A stretch of DNA of 64,000 bases, taken from the NCBI GenBank assembly GCA_031763025.1, contig JASSKH010000009.1:2294001-2358000 (forward strand). The letters are read 5' to 3'. This document shows positions 20,640 through 32,234 of the stretch, piece by piece. Origin of the DNA: Macrocystis pyrifera (lineage: Eukaryota > Sar > Phaeophyceae > Laminariales > Laminariaceae). Under the pieces are notes generated by a model. That model worked only from the letters and a program-made list of their open reading frames with translations, did not search any database and was not told the origin of the DNA. The position numbers and the translations under genes are program-made. The stretch's first letter is position 1. Each line of letters opens with the position of its first letter.

Positions 20640-21540
20640 GCCGATTCGGTGGGCGATTCGAAAGCCGATTCGGTAGAAGATTCGGCATATCGCCATCGCG
20701 ATCGACCCTGCTGGGTGCCGTATTTGACGTAAAAAACCACCACGGGTGATAATTATTTCGCGTTCTGCTTTTTTTGTAACCCGGGGTGGCTTGGTGTGGT
20801 TGGGTGATATCTAACTAACCCCGCGGTCGTAACGGACATGTCTACTTCGAGTGTAGCTTTCTTTTTCACTGGGGCATCGTTTCTCGTGGGGGGTGATATC
20901 GATGAGGTTGATAGGGATACGATGGGTAACATTTGCTGCACTGCTGTGGCACATCCACCCACGCAGCAGAGGGGGTGATAACAAGGGGGGTGAGACCCCA
21001 AGCCCGGATAATTGGCACTTTCTGAAGTTTTCCACGCAGGCACCGGGTGGGGGTTGGTAAGAAGGGGGTGATACATAGCATCGCTTAGAAATACTCGTAA
21101 AAATAGTGTATCGCGTGATCTAAAAGAGCCAGGGGGGGTGATGACAAGGAGGTGGTATAATAGCAACGTGCAGCAGCACCCGTATCATGTGCGTGTCACG
21201 TGATGTCACAGGGCTTTGATGTTCCCATCGTCCTCATACATAATGCATATCGATGATAATTCCTCCCGTTTGAAACCCGGGGATGCCAGCCAGCAGCCCC
21301 GTACTTGCTGCAACAACCATGAGATGAAGGCGGTAGTTCAAAGGCATCCTTCCCGTTGGAAGGGCCCTGCCTTCTTCAATGTTATCCAAGATATATATGC
21401 GGTGCCGAAAATTACTGTTGTGCGAACCCCGGGTGATACGTCTATTTTGGGTATTGTTTGGAAGGCGTATCGGCCCGGGGGGTATCGGCCCGGGGGAGTG
21501 GTATCTAACGAACCCCGGTAATAAACCTGGCATTTTTTGT
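20640..21540. repeat. G-rich intergenic tract with repeated GGGTGATA blocks
   Basis: GGGTGATA or GGGGTGATA recurs near 20740, 20803, 20890, 20972, 21066, 21136 and 21430, with GATATCTAAC(T/G)AACCCCG at 20807 and GTATCTAACGAACCCCGG at 21501. No gene was seen on either strand. Confidence 0.5.
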
Positions 21541-21874
21541 TACCGGGGATAGTTTCTTGCAGTGGGGTGGCACATACTACTACTGCTGTAGGTACCTCGC
21601 AAGAGAATGGGGCCATCTTACGTCATATACGTAATGATACGCGTTTGTGAGGGTATTACCTACTGAGCTATAGGGGTGAAAGAGCGATCGATTGCCCAGC
21701 CCAGGGTAATCCTGTAATCTTTATAACACTCTCCCCCCCTCTGAGCAGCGGGATATTTGGGTGTCGATACCGTATACGGCCGTACGCTGACCTATCCGCT
21801 ACGTTTCAATACCTGGGGAACCAGGGAAATATACGTGTTCAGGGACGCACGCGCAAGCGCTTCAATAAAAAGAA

Positions 21875-22035
21875 ATGTGCGAAGTGAGATTCGAACCCGT
21901 GTCCTCGACGACGTCAAATGTGAGGGTATTCCCTACAGAGCCACAGGGGTAAAAGACCGATCGATGACGCAGCCCAGGGTAATCCTTATAAAACCTTTCA
22001 AAGAGCCGTCTAAAAAAAAAAAAACCGTGCATGTA
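21875..22035 (-). repeat. tRNA-derived SINE
   Basis: On the minus strand there is a tRNA-like A box (GTGGCTCTGTAGGG, about 21953-21940) and a B box (GGGTTCGAATCTCAC, about 21898-21884). A poly(A) tract lies on the plus strand near 22011. A partial copy of the same head is at 21650-21685. No clean cloverleaf was found, so it is a SINE and not a tRNA gene. Confidence 0.6.
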
Positions 22036-22606
22036 TAAAGTACAAAGCGAATCGAAACGAACGGTGACCGACGGGAAACTTCGAAGCCGAAATCAGGACC
22101 AAGCGTACCTGGGAAACCTCCCCACGGATAAGAAATAATATAATATTAATAATGAGAACATGATGCTCCCTTTTTAGAGGACGTTAAGAAATAAGATTAA
22201 TAAATCGTGCTTAGCGTTGAGCGCTACACTAAATCCGATATAATAGCATCACTTTGGCTGCGTTCTCCATTTTCCTTTGCTTTGAGTTCTGTCTTCTCTT
22301 TTGGTCTCCCTTTCGGTGGTTATTTTCAGTGAACACCCCCCCTTCGTGGTGTTCGGGTCTTATTACGAGGGTTGGGGGAATCTATAGCCTCATCTATTTT
22401 GTTTCGAATAGCCGCATCTCCGACCACCTTATTCCTGGTCGTTTGGGATGAACTTTGTCATCATCCTGCAACCATATTGAGGTCTGCATATGGGACTATT
22501 CAGTGTGGGCTAATGTGATCTGAGTGAAGTACTCATGGTCTATTGATATCGAGAATATAGTCTGCAGTTTTTGTGGTCTCAGGACTACGAGAATAGTCCA
22601 AACAAC

Positions 22607-22860
22607 GGATTATTCCGGCGGATATTCGGTTAGTCGAGAGTAACGTTCTTTTAGGAATGTTCTTTAAGGTGAATACAGGTGGCTCGTTAGACGAGAGTAA
22701 TGTTCCGTAACGGAGATACGACAAAATGAGAAGTTTTTGTATTACACGGAGAACGATCGGTAGGCATAGAAAAGTTCTATCGGAGGACATCAGACAAGAC
22801 GAATTTAGGAGAGCTTGTGGCGGGGGTGGGACGGGTATATCTGGGTGTCGAGTGCCACCC
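22607..22860 (+). repeat. Left arm of a long inverted repeat
   Basis: GGATTATTCCGGCGGATATT at 22607-22626 to GTATATCTGGGTGTCGAGT near 22855. The reverse complement, with about 15-20% divergence by eye, is at 25218-25482. Shared blocks include CGTTAGACGA, AACGGAGATA, AAAATGAGAAGTT and GGAGAGCTTGTGGCG. Confidence 0.75.
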
Positions 22861-22889
22861 CCACTCCTCTCACTTGTCTATGTGAAGTG

Positions 22890-24160
22890 ATGGCCGAGGT
22901 AAGGGTAAGGGACGCAGGTGATTCGGCAGCCGGGAAGCAATGCTTCGCTTCTTCTGATTTAGATCTTATTTATGGATGGCGAGAGCTAAGGAGGTGCTCT
23001 GGTAGAGAAGTGAGAGGCAGGGGGGGGGATACTCATGTGTTGCTTGCCTTAGTCATTATTATTGACCACGCATCGCTTTCGAGACGGAGCACCGTTCCTA
23101 CTCCTAAAAGAGACACCTCCAATAATCGGGCGCTCGTTACGTTGTTTCCATATATTACATAGAAACCTTTTGCTAATCTTATCCCCTTCCTGTCTGGCCG
23201 CCTGTGGCCACCATCTATCTCCTACGATAGCGATCGTTTTCTCGCTGCTATTCTCAGTGTATCAAAATCCTCCATGTCGCATTCGTCTATATCCCTCATC
23301 TCCTCTTCTAACACATCTCGTTCCTCCTTGTATATTTCACATTCTCCTACTATGTGAGTTCTACTCTCTATTGCTTTGCCACACGGGCACATCTGTGCAT
23401 CTACTTCCTCCTCCGGCTACTGGTATACCTCTTTCTTCTTTCTGGCAGGTCCAGGTCGCCTACACGAAAGCGCAGTTTCTGCGTTTTCGCGAAGTCCATT
23501 GGGCCATGCAATTACGTTTTCATTCCTGTTCCTTACCTCAATCCCCCGTATATCTCTAAGTGTTTTTCCGATTCCACCTTGTTTCTTAGCGCTAGCCTTT
23601 CCCTTCTTTCTATCATTTCTTCTACTTCTGCCTTGCACCAGCCAAACTTCCCGGCGGACATCATCTCTTCTTGGTTTCCCCCTACATCCTTCCATACTTT
23701 CTCAACTACGCCATCCCACCTTATTCCAGCTCGCCCTTTCGATACTTTCTCCCATACAGCTCAACTATGGCTGGCAACCTCTTTGATGGCATGCTCCTTA
23801 CTTTATATTGCCAGTTCAACTCCATGTCTCAATTTATCTTGAGTGGGTGCATTCCCAGTTCTGCTCTTAATATTGTATTACTAGTCGTACTTGAGCATCT
23901 TAGTTTTTTTTTAGCTGCTGTCATTTGTACTGTTTCCAACCGTTTTACGAGTTTCGCGTTCCCTTCCCATACTTCATATTCTAGCTTTGGTACTATCACA
24001 TTCATCAGGATACATCTCTAAATCCTAGTGCCAAGATGCGAGTCTGTTAGGATCGCATCCATCTTGCCTACTTGTGCCTTTCCCTTTCCTGTTGCTTTTG
24101 CTATATGTGTATCCCAAGACCAGTCTTTTGAGATCTCTACGCCAAGGTATGGGGGGTGTA
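22890..24160 (-). pseudogene. LINE (non-LTR retrotransposon) 3' ORF remnant
   Basis: Minus-strand reading from about 24155 gives YLGVEISKDWSWDTHIAKAT, then later RCILMNVIVPKLEYEVWEG and, near 23330, HIVGECEIYKEERDVLEEEM. The YLG(V/I)...W..HI block and the following helical region are typical of the segment after the RT palm in LINE ORF2. Stops and frameshifts interrupt it (for example near 23225). The palm domain itself is absent. The 3' tail around 23040-23100 recurs at 48108-48180. Confidence 0.7.
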
Positions 24161-24370
24161 CTCGATAGGAGAGATGTACTCGATCTCATGCATGTCCGTA
24201 GTCGTATGACCATAGACCCTCGCATCCCTACGCCGGGACGGAGCATGTCGGGTTTTCACCGACCAGGCAGACATTGCTTGCACCAAGCGCGAAGCGCCGT
24301 GAGGTGTCCGGCGAGTCGCATGAAGGGTGAGCTACATCCTACTAAGAACCGCTTGTGAGGCGGACTTGCA
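24143..24370 (-). repeat. CATGCATGGCCGTAGTC retroposon, 0.2-kb copy
   Basis: Ordered blocks CATGTCCGTAGTCGTATGAC, ACCCTCGCATCCCTA, CGGGACGGAGCA, ACCAGGCAGACATTGCTTGC, AAGCGCGAAGCGCCGTGAGG and GCGAGTCGCATGAAGGGTGA are shared with 42990-43190 and 50925-51120. Confidence 0.8.
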
Positions 24371-24494
24371 TATGGCAACCAAGAGGCAGTTACATAGTAC
24401 TCCCATTGCTGTCTGTGGAAGTGGCCACACCGGAAATTAAACTAACTCATTGAAGCTGTCATCTATATATATTTTTTTTTTTATTTTTTTATTT

Positions 24495-25135
24495 TTTTTT
24501 CTCACTTTTACTTTCCAGCCCACTCGTAGGAGGTTTTACCCTCGACGATCTTCTGGACAAGCCGTGGTCACAGGTGTCGTCCCTTGTCCCCCCCGGTACG
24601 TGCCTTTAGTTTTTATCGCGCATAGGGTTCAGCATTCCCACTGCTCGTCGATTTTCATCGAATGTACGGCTAACTCACGCTCTCGCGCTTTCCGCTAATC
24701 AATTTTATGCAAGAAAAAGTCCGTACGAGCATGCACTCGGTGAGACTCGAACTCACGAAATTGATCTTGATAGGCTCGCGGACCACCTACCAAGCCACCG
24801 GGGACGCCGGCATACGTTGAACACTACGTGATACGATCAATTCCCTTGTGCAGAGTAAAGGTTCTTTACTTCGCACAAATGATCTAACTAGACGACCAGC
24901 TGTGGGCGACCGCCAAAAAAAAAAAAAAAAAAAAAAACGGTACCCTGGATGTCTGAGCGGCATGTTTTACAGTGTCGTTGCCAACCGACGCCAACCCAAC
25001 CCATATGAACCCTATGCGCGATAAAAACTAAAGGCACGTACCGGGGGGGAGAAGGGACGACACCTGTGACCACAGCTTGTCCAGAAGATCGTCGAGGGTA
25101 AAACCTCCTACGAGTGGGCTGGAAAGTAAAAGTGA
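24495..25135. repeat. Nested inverted repeat (0.13-kb arms)
   Basis: 24497-24631 and 25008-25135 are inverted copies sharing CCCACTCGTAGGAGGTTTTA, CTCGACGATCTTCTGGACAA and TTTTTATCGCGCATAGGGTT. The interval holds a tRNA-like segment and a 23-base A run. Confidence 0.8.
24722..24812 (-). repeat. tRNA-derived SINE head
   Basis: On the minus strand, GGTGGCTTGGTAGGTGG (A box like) and GTGAGTTCGAGTCTCACCG (perfect T arm and B box). The acceptor ends do not pair, so it is a tRNA-like retroposon segment. Confidence 0.6.
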
Positions 25136-25139
25136 TGAT

Positions 25140-25140
25140 G

Positions 25141-25183
<43 letters not shown>

Positions 25184-25186
25184 ATA
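25140..25186. repeat. Microsatellite (A)n(TA)n
   Basis: A run of about 17 A followed by about 12 TA units, bordering the inner inverted-repeat arm. Confidence 0.9.
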
Positions 25187-25217
25187 TAATAGGGCCAGGG
25201 GGGGCCAAGGTATGGGG

Positions 25218-25482
25218 GGGGGCAACTCGACACCCAGATATACTCGTCCCACCCCTCGCCACAAGCTCTCCTACTCCTAAACATTCCTCTTCTCTGATGT
25301 ACTCCTTTTCTGATGTACTCCTATAGAACATTCCCAGCTATCGTTCTTAGGGTAATGTAAGAACTTCTCATTTTACGGTCCTATCTCCGTTTAGGGACAT
25401 CACTGTCGTCTAACGGGCTAACCACCTGAAAGAAGATTCTTACACGTTGCTCTCGACCAACGCAATATCCGCCGGAATAATC
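25218..25482 (-). repeat. Right arm of a long inverted repeat
   Basis: Inverted partner of 22607-22860, ending AATATCCGCCGGAATAATCC. The 2.9-kb interval holds a LINE remnant, two further inverted 0.13-kb repeats and SINE-like material. Confidence 0.75.
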
Positions 25483-26844
25483 CATATAATACTACAGCAG
25501 TATGGTGTGGGCCAAGGTGTGTGTGTACAGCAGTAGTTCACATTAACCATCGTTTCTACCCGTCGACATCTTTATTTTTTTGTTTCGAAAATTTCTTGTT
25601 TTCGCGCTTGATCCTCTCAGTGACTTTCATTTTCTTTTTTCTCTTCCTTTCTTCTATTGATGAGGAGTCGTGCGGCGTGGGGGGGTGACGAGCCTGTTTC
25701 GTGCTGTCTAACGCCGAGGGTCGGGGCATAGTTGACGAACGCAGGATGGAAACGGCAGACAGGGTAGCAAGGTCTATGCTACTCAAACCACAAACTACTG
25801 CCGCTACCTGCAGGGTATTTTGTTCGGTTTGCCTGTTATTTTCCCTTGGTTCTTACAGCATGCAGCAGTGGTCTCACTCTGTGTATTAGTAGAGAGGTGT
25901 TTTTTTTCTCTTGTGTCGGTCACATCCCTCCGATCCCTCCCGGCGAGGCACGACAGTTTTCTTTTCTTTTCTTTTTTTCTCTCCTTCACGTATCTGCTTT
26001 CGATTTGTTTTCTTTTTTCTTTGCTCTTCTCTTTCTTTATCTTATTTCGTTTTCTAACAGAAAATGCATGTTCTGCCTGTTACACCCAGTACGTACCTGG
26101 TATGGCATTGCATTGCATTGTGTACTATGTTGTGTTATGCGTACGTAACAATGTAGTATCCCTATCCCTGTGGCGTAGTTTTGTGACCACAGAAGAACTT
26201 GTAGCTCTCTAGGATTGAAGAATCGGCACGGACACACTGGTTGTGCTGGATGTCGACGGGTAGAAAGAACGGTTGAAGAACACACATCGCCTGTGGCGAT
26301 TTTTCATACACGCTCTGTGCTCACAAAACTACACGAGATACTACATTAATTATTGTGTGTGTGTTGTCTTCCCACTAAACGTTTCAAATATATCGGTTGA
26401 ACTCACAGCTGACGTGCTTTCTTAGTTTCTTATAAATATATATATATATAAAAATCTTCGAGGAACCTTTCGGTAATTATTTATTTTTCGATTCGGAAAT
26501 GTTATCTGACCAAAACAATTAAATAAATTGACCCCAATTTCAATTTAATTATTTCGTACTGGAAATAGAGAGAATTATTTATTTTCCGTCTTCGGGCACA
26601 CGAAAAGTCTTTTCTACCCACGGCTTCATCAGTACACCCAGTATGCGTCCTGATTCCTGATACTAGAGAGATGCTAATTCTGTGGTCACAGACTGGACTG
26701 GGAGAAAGCCCAAAGACAAAAAAAAAAAAAAAAAACAGGTAACAAAAAGCAAAAGAAATGCCATCACAACACACAACGAAGACCAGGAAACAAGAACACA
26801 AGACTATTTTTTTTTAATGTAAAAATCGGTAAAAATGGAATACA

Positions 26845-27062
26845 GACGAGGCGTAATACGCAGCTTGCACAGTTGAGTATCAACTATTTAATCAGTCGAA
26901 CTCACAGCTGACGTATTTCAAAATTTATTAAAAAAAAATTGAAATACGTCAGCCTGGAGTTCGACTGATTAAATATATATAAAAATTTGAAATACGTCAG
27001 CTGTGAGTTCGACGGATTAAATAGTTGATACTCAACTTTGCAAGCTGCGTAATACGTCTCGT
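26845..27062. repeat. Foldback element, about 78-bp arms
   Basis: The arm at 26845-26925 (CTTGCACAGTTGAGTATCAA, CTATTTAATCAGTCGAACTC, ACAGCTGACGTATTTC) is inverted at 26985-27062. A third arm copy lies at 26937-26980. Single arms also occur near 26395 and 41655, so the family is mobile. Confidence 0.85.
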
Positions 27063-27124
27063 CTATATACAAATAAAAAAAATACCAATGACGCAATAAG
27101 ATCAGAAAGGCTGCTGCTGTTTCC

Positions 27125-27854
27125 TATGCGGTTCGATTTCGAGCTTCAGATTTGTAGTTTTCGATCTCAAAGATGAATTTATTATGCAGTCCAAATATGC
27201 AAAATCCGACCGGAAAAATTCTCAAGTCGTAGGATTTCGGCCCGCAATCTGTCCGACGACTTGGGTCATCAGATTTTTAAATCGAAAAATGTCATGCACT
27301 TTAAATTCAAGATGTTATCCACGACAGCAGACAGCAGCAGAACGATCGATGAGTTTGGATGGTGAGACACAGCTGTATAGCGACGTTGCTTCACGCCCGA
27401 CGCGCAATCCGCGGGCAGCGCGTCTCTCCGTGGCCAGACTACAGTCGGCCGGCGCGGGCTCGGGCCTACAGATCAAGAGAAGCGCACTCGGCGCGCACCT
27501 CTCCGCGGATACGAGACCACACTGCCGTACAGCAGCAGCAGCAGCAGTCACATTATGAAACACAAAATACCAAGGCAGATTGACTCTATTAATAGCGCAC
27601 TCGGCACATCTCTTCGCCGCCAGACCAGAGGCAGTCAGCCTTGGACTCGCAGGGCAGCGCACCCAGCGCGTCTCTTCGCGGCGCCAAACTACAACAACAA
27701 CAGCAGTTGGTCTCGGCGTTTGCTCGGGTCTCTGCACGCACAATAATAATTCTGATTTTTTGGCATGCGAGTAGGGAGACTGTTTCGATTTGCCAAGTTC
27801 ACATCTGAAAATGCGGTCGGGTCAAAATCTGAAGCTCAAAAATCGAACCGCATA
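27125..27854. mobile_element. Non-autonomous TIR element, 0.73 kb
   Basis: Inverted ends: TATGCGGTTCGATTT...GAGCTTCAGATTT (27125-27155) and its reverse complement ending AATCGAACCGCATA (27841-27854). Homology continues outside as GTTTCCTA on both sides, with 17 extra bases on the right. The interior is GC-rich with CAG repeats and three copies of (G)CGCACTCGGC-like blocks. No transposase was recognised. Confidence 0.7.
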
Positions 27855-28269
27855 CGACCAGGTACAGGGTAGGAAACGGCCTGAAAACAAAAGGAAAGCA
27901 TAATCAAGAAGGACAGATTGTGCACGGACGAACCAACAACGACAAAGGACAGGGAGATCCCGACATAAGTTAGGCAGTACAGCAGAGTACTCAATGCGAT
28001 GACCATGCCATCATACTGGATACGACAGGCACGACGACATACACAGATTTTGTGAAAAAGAGAGAAAACAAAATAAACAAGTGCAGGAAGGGCGCAGCTC
28101 GTGCATGTTGGTTGTGCGCGGGAATTCGCGGAGAATTAAATTCCCGGCTGCCGGAAAAAACACCAAAAAAAAAAACTTTGCTTCTGTGTATGAATGAAAC
28201 GAGGCAGGACACCATAATTAGGCACGTGTAGCAGTGCCCATGGGTTGCGCTAGCGTGGTGGTCGTTGCA

Positions 28270-28386
28270 TAAATATGGTGTAGCGATAAAGACATGTGCA
28301 CTTCGTACCAGAGTCGTCGATGCGTTGTCGTGCTCTTCTTGCCCTGCCGCAATCACGGGTGTCGCTTTGGGATCATCCATGATCCG
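28270..28386 (-). CDS. Unknown conserved peptide segment, copy 1
   Basis: The minus strand encodes DDPKATPVIAAGQEEHDNAS and then TTLVRSAHVFIA. The second copy (61190-61085) encodes DDPESTATPMIAAWHAEEQA and TSPTLIRAHMYVS. Several changes between the copies are conservative, which hints at coding constraint. No known domain is recognised; it may be a transposon protein or a host exon. Limits are approximate. Confidence 0.35.
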
Positions 28387-28410
28387 CTGCTGCTGCTGCT
28401 GCTGCTGTGG
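28383..28410 (+). repeat. CTG microsatellite
   Basis: CTG repeated nine times, inside the duplicated segment; the partner copy at 61 kb lacks it. Confidence 0.9.
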
Positions 28411-29720
28411 ATCAGGCCTGTGCTTGGTGGGTTTTTACAGCAGAACAGGCAGGAGTATTATAGTATACCGGGACAAGTCCTTCGGCGCCTGGGTCGACAG
28501 TCGACAGAGAAACAGCGGTTGGAAGGAATGCAAGGTCGGGGTGGCTGGTGAGCTATAATAATTACGGATACGTTGACCAGATCACCAGATCATGGAGGAA
28601 ACGGATCGCCGTCCAACTATTATATATGCTTTGCTCGTGCCGTTGATATGGTGACAAGTCATAGAGGACTGATGAACCGAATAGGTTTTGATGACTTGCA
28701 CCTTGCACCTTGCACCAGCTATAATACATGAAACTAAAAGAACGGTAGCAGGGAAGCAGAAAGCAGCGCGGACGGTGTCTAGCTCCAACGGGCCTGGCTC
28801 TCAGGGTCCATGTTGCCATCCCGCCACAGGCTAAACTAGTCGGTGTGTGTCCTTCGCCCTGCAAGGTGTTGTGATCTACTCTACGCCGAGTTGCTTGAAT
28901 CGGAGGTGTAGTAGCGCAACACGGACACGAACAAAATCAGTTTGAATCCCACGTGATCTCTCTGCTCTATGACTCTGTCGTGCCGCGAGATCGCGAGAGA
29001 CCATCGCATTTTGACTTCGGTGGTCCCATCGCGCTTGGTAGTTCTCACCGTAACGCTATTGGAAAGCTTGCTCGCCTGGGGCAGGCTTGCCCACCAGCTT
29101 CTGACGGTGAGGGTGTTGGTGTGGATGAAAAATCCCAAGAAGAGCAAAAAGCCTCTTGAACTTTTATACGGGGACGGACGTGAATCTTGATCGAGATCGA
29201 AAATTGAGTTCGAATTGGTTGTACATGCCGTTTCTTACGTGGAATAGATTGCGGGATTCTCATTTGGATCAGAATCGGATTTCCACCGATAACATCTTCT
29301 GTGCCCGCATTGATCTGCTAATCTGACTGTTGGCCTTTTACATTTTGCCTCAAGCATCCTCGTCCACGCGCGGAGAAGAGACGCACCGAGTGCGCTTCAC
29401 TTGGAGTTCTTTGGGATTAATAGGATCCGAGCCCATAAGCTAAATTGTGCCGACTGTGTGCTGTGCCTAAATAATGTGTCTGTTTGCCTGTTTGCTGCTT
29501 GCCGGCTGCCGTGGCTGCTGGCTGCAGGTTTGCTGCGCGCCGTGCGCTGCTGTGATGATTGCAGTCTAGGCGCCGAAAGACACGCCGAGTACTCGTACGA
29601 GTTACTATAATATTATACTTTTTTCTTGGACTCGAGCATCCGGGCTCACGCTGACTGATTAATAGCAGTTTGGCCGCGGAGGGACTCACTGAGTTCGCTT
29701 CACGCGCGGAGCATCGTCGC

Positions 29721-30261
29721 TGAAAAGTATACTCACAGCATTGTCAGATTATCTTGAGAGGAAATATCCCGTGAGGTATTGCGGAGATTCGGGGGGGTTT
29801 CGTGTCTGAGTGGATCTACGATCGGGATACCATCTTTACCCCTGAATTGTGCTTTAGGCCGCATGTGTCTGTGACGTACGCTGTGGCTTGTTACTTCTTC
29901 TTGTAATCTACCTCCTTTCCCGACTCCGTGTCGACGACTCCGTGTCGAGGACTCCGTGTCCAGGACTCCGCGTCCTTCAATCCAAACTACTAAACAGGGG
30001 TTAATCAGCCACCGTACTAAACCGGGGTTAATCAGCCACCGTACAAAAGGGGGTCCGTCCACCCAGGGGCTAACACGCCACCGCCACCGCTGCTATCAAG
30101 TCCAGCTTCAATACATTTCATATCATCAACAGGGCTCCTCAGCCACGACAAGGGTACGGGTTGTTTATAGGGTTTATTTCGTCTTTCTTTTCCGCCGAGC
30201 ATCGGGCTATCCCCCTCGGCAACAACAACAAGGGCGCCCGGAGCACAGGGGCTACTCAACA
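29721..30261 (+). repeat. 5' LTR of the copia element
   Basis: Starts TGAAAAGTATACTCACAGCA and ends GGGGCTACTCAACA (TG...CA). It is 541 bp. By eye it differs from the 3' LTR at one base (CTACCTCC here, CTACTTCC there). Confidence 0.96.
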
Positions 30262-30312
30262 CGCTAGCGTTGGTACGAGTCGTCCACGCTTCTGTGCAAA
30301 AGGGCTGTGAGG

Positions 30313-32189
30313 ATGAGGTTCTTCCCGTTTAGGATTCCTTATCTGGGGACTTGGATTACGCCGGTCATCGATGGAGACATGGCGATGGGAGGAGGAGGAG
30401 GAGCAGCAGCATCTCCTCAGGATTCTGGTCAGGATGAGGCTGATCAGCGAGGGGTGGCCTCAGAGGAAAGGAGGGAGGATGCACGACAGGACCTGCCGAG
30501 TCCAGAGGACATCCGGCGGCTGACAATCCTGGCGGATCTGATACGTCAAGGGGTTGGGCAACAGAGCGGGCCCGCCCACCCTTCAGGCATGTCTACAACT
30601 GTAGAAGTACGAACTAAACTTGAGATTAGAGAGTGGACTGGTATGGTAGGAAAAGGAGAAAGCCTTCACACTAAGTTTAGGGTGTTTGAGAGTTCATTTC
30701 GTGCATATCTGGCAGCTGAGAAATTGTCTGACGTTCTTGGGTACGAGGACATTCCCGTAGGGTTGCCTGACGTGGATTTGGAAATGCTCAAATTGAACAG
30801 AGGTGCAGAAAGAGTGGAGAAGTCTTTGAGAGTATGGAACTTGCTGCTGACAAAAATCACCGACGGTCCGACTCAAAACCGAATCGTCGCGTCTGGGAGC
30901 CCTCAGCAAGGATGGAGGATTTTTGTGTCACAGTACAGAGAAGGATATGACATGGAGGGAGAGCGTTTAGAGAGGGAATGGAACGAGTTGTGGCAGGGCG
31001 ATGGTGAAGATGTCTTGGAATACCTTCGTCGTGGGGAGACTATCGTGATGAACATGAACTCCCGCTTGGGCCCTAGTGGCCACGGTAAAAAGCCTGAAGA
31101 TGTTGTATGTCGCCATATCGCCCGACGTCTAAACACCTCTTTTACCCGCGCTCGGGAATCCCTTATTTTTTTTCCGAATCTCTCGAGGAAACACCTGGAG
31201 TTTACCTTGACACAGGCCCAGCACGAGCGTCGGCAGTCCGGGGGAGAGGGACACCGAAGTGAGGAGACGAGGCACGCGCTCTACACTGGCGGCATGGGTC
31301 GGAGTGGACCATCCTACGGCAGGGGCCAGGATGATGGTGGAGCACGCGCTGCAGGATGGAACGGTGGAGGAGCAGGCGCTGCCGGATGGAACGGTGGCGG
31401 AGCAGGCGAGCGAGGCCCTCACCAACAGTCACCGATGTTCTGCAGACGACACGGCCCGAACGACTCCCACAACACCGCGGACTGCGTGGCCCTTCGACGG
31501 GAGTTCGAGGAATTCTTGGCCTTCCGCGAGCAGAGAGGAGCCCAGGGATTTGCGCATGAAGGCCGACAGACGGGGCGGGAAATTGACGGAATTCGCCGCC
31601 CGGACTTCGTGCAAGATCGACCCAGGGAGCAGCCACAACGTTCAGACGGGAATTGGGGTCGAGGCCTCCCGCCAAGGCAGGCACCTGGTCGTGGACGCGG
31701 GCCTGCAGGGTACACGGGTCGCCAACCGGGGGGGAGAGGTTTCGCGGACGGGCGTCCTTCCTCCTCCGGCGGCAGGGGGGCGAGCAGAGCACCGAATTTC
31801 CGCCCTAATTTTCCACCTCGCTCTGCCACCCACAACGGGCCCCCGCGTTACGCGAACTACGCTGGGCACAACGACGGCTACGGGTACAACGCTACTGCGG
31901 ACGAGCGCTGGGCTGCTTCGGAATGGCAATCCTACGAGGAGCAGCAGTACTCCCCCGAGACGCAAGAGTACGGCCTCGCAGCTCAAGCGAGCGGCTCTCG
32001 GGAAGGCTACGGAGACGTGAGCGGAGGATACGGCTCAGGCTATTTCTCCGGCGGCGGGGGAGTTTACCCGCCGCAGCCCGCCGTTCATGGCGATGGCACA
32101 TACGGCTCTTACGCAGGATACTCTCCAGCTGGACCAGACGCCTTTCAGCCGATGCGGTATCTGGAACCGAACGGCGCGTCACAGCAGCA

Positions 32190-32234
<45 letters not shown>

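Larger units (their letters stand above)
28264..29195 (+). repeat. Duplicated segment, copy 1 (partner at 61070-61680)
   Basis: Ordered matches with 61070-61680: GCCGCAATCA(C/T)GGG, GGATCATC(C/T)ATGA, GGCGCCTGGGT(C/T)GACAG, AAAGCAGCGGTTG-like, GCGAGA...GAGAGACCA, CTCGCC(T)GG, AAAAAGCCTCTTG and GATCGAAAAT. Divergence is substantial and copy 1 is longer, so the duplication is old. Confidence 0.7.

Noticed and set aside
21875..21960. tRNA gene on the minus strand
   Set aside because: A and B boxes are present, but the cloverleaf cannot be closed; a partial copy nearby indicates a repeat.
24722..24812. tRNA gene on the minus strand
   Set aside because: The T arm is good, but the acceptor stem does not pair and no clear anticodon stem forms; treated as a tRNA-derived SINE.
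25556..25786. Minus-strand open frame starting MSSIDLATLSAVSILRSS as the missing first exon of gene A
   Set aside because: Position and an ATG are suggestive, but the sequence is low complexity and Lys-rich with no family resemblance and no clear donor; not supported.
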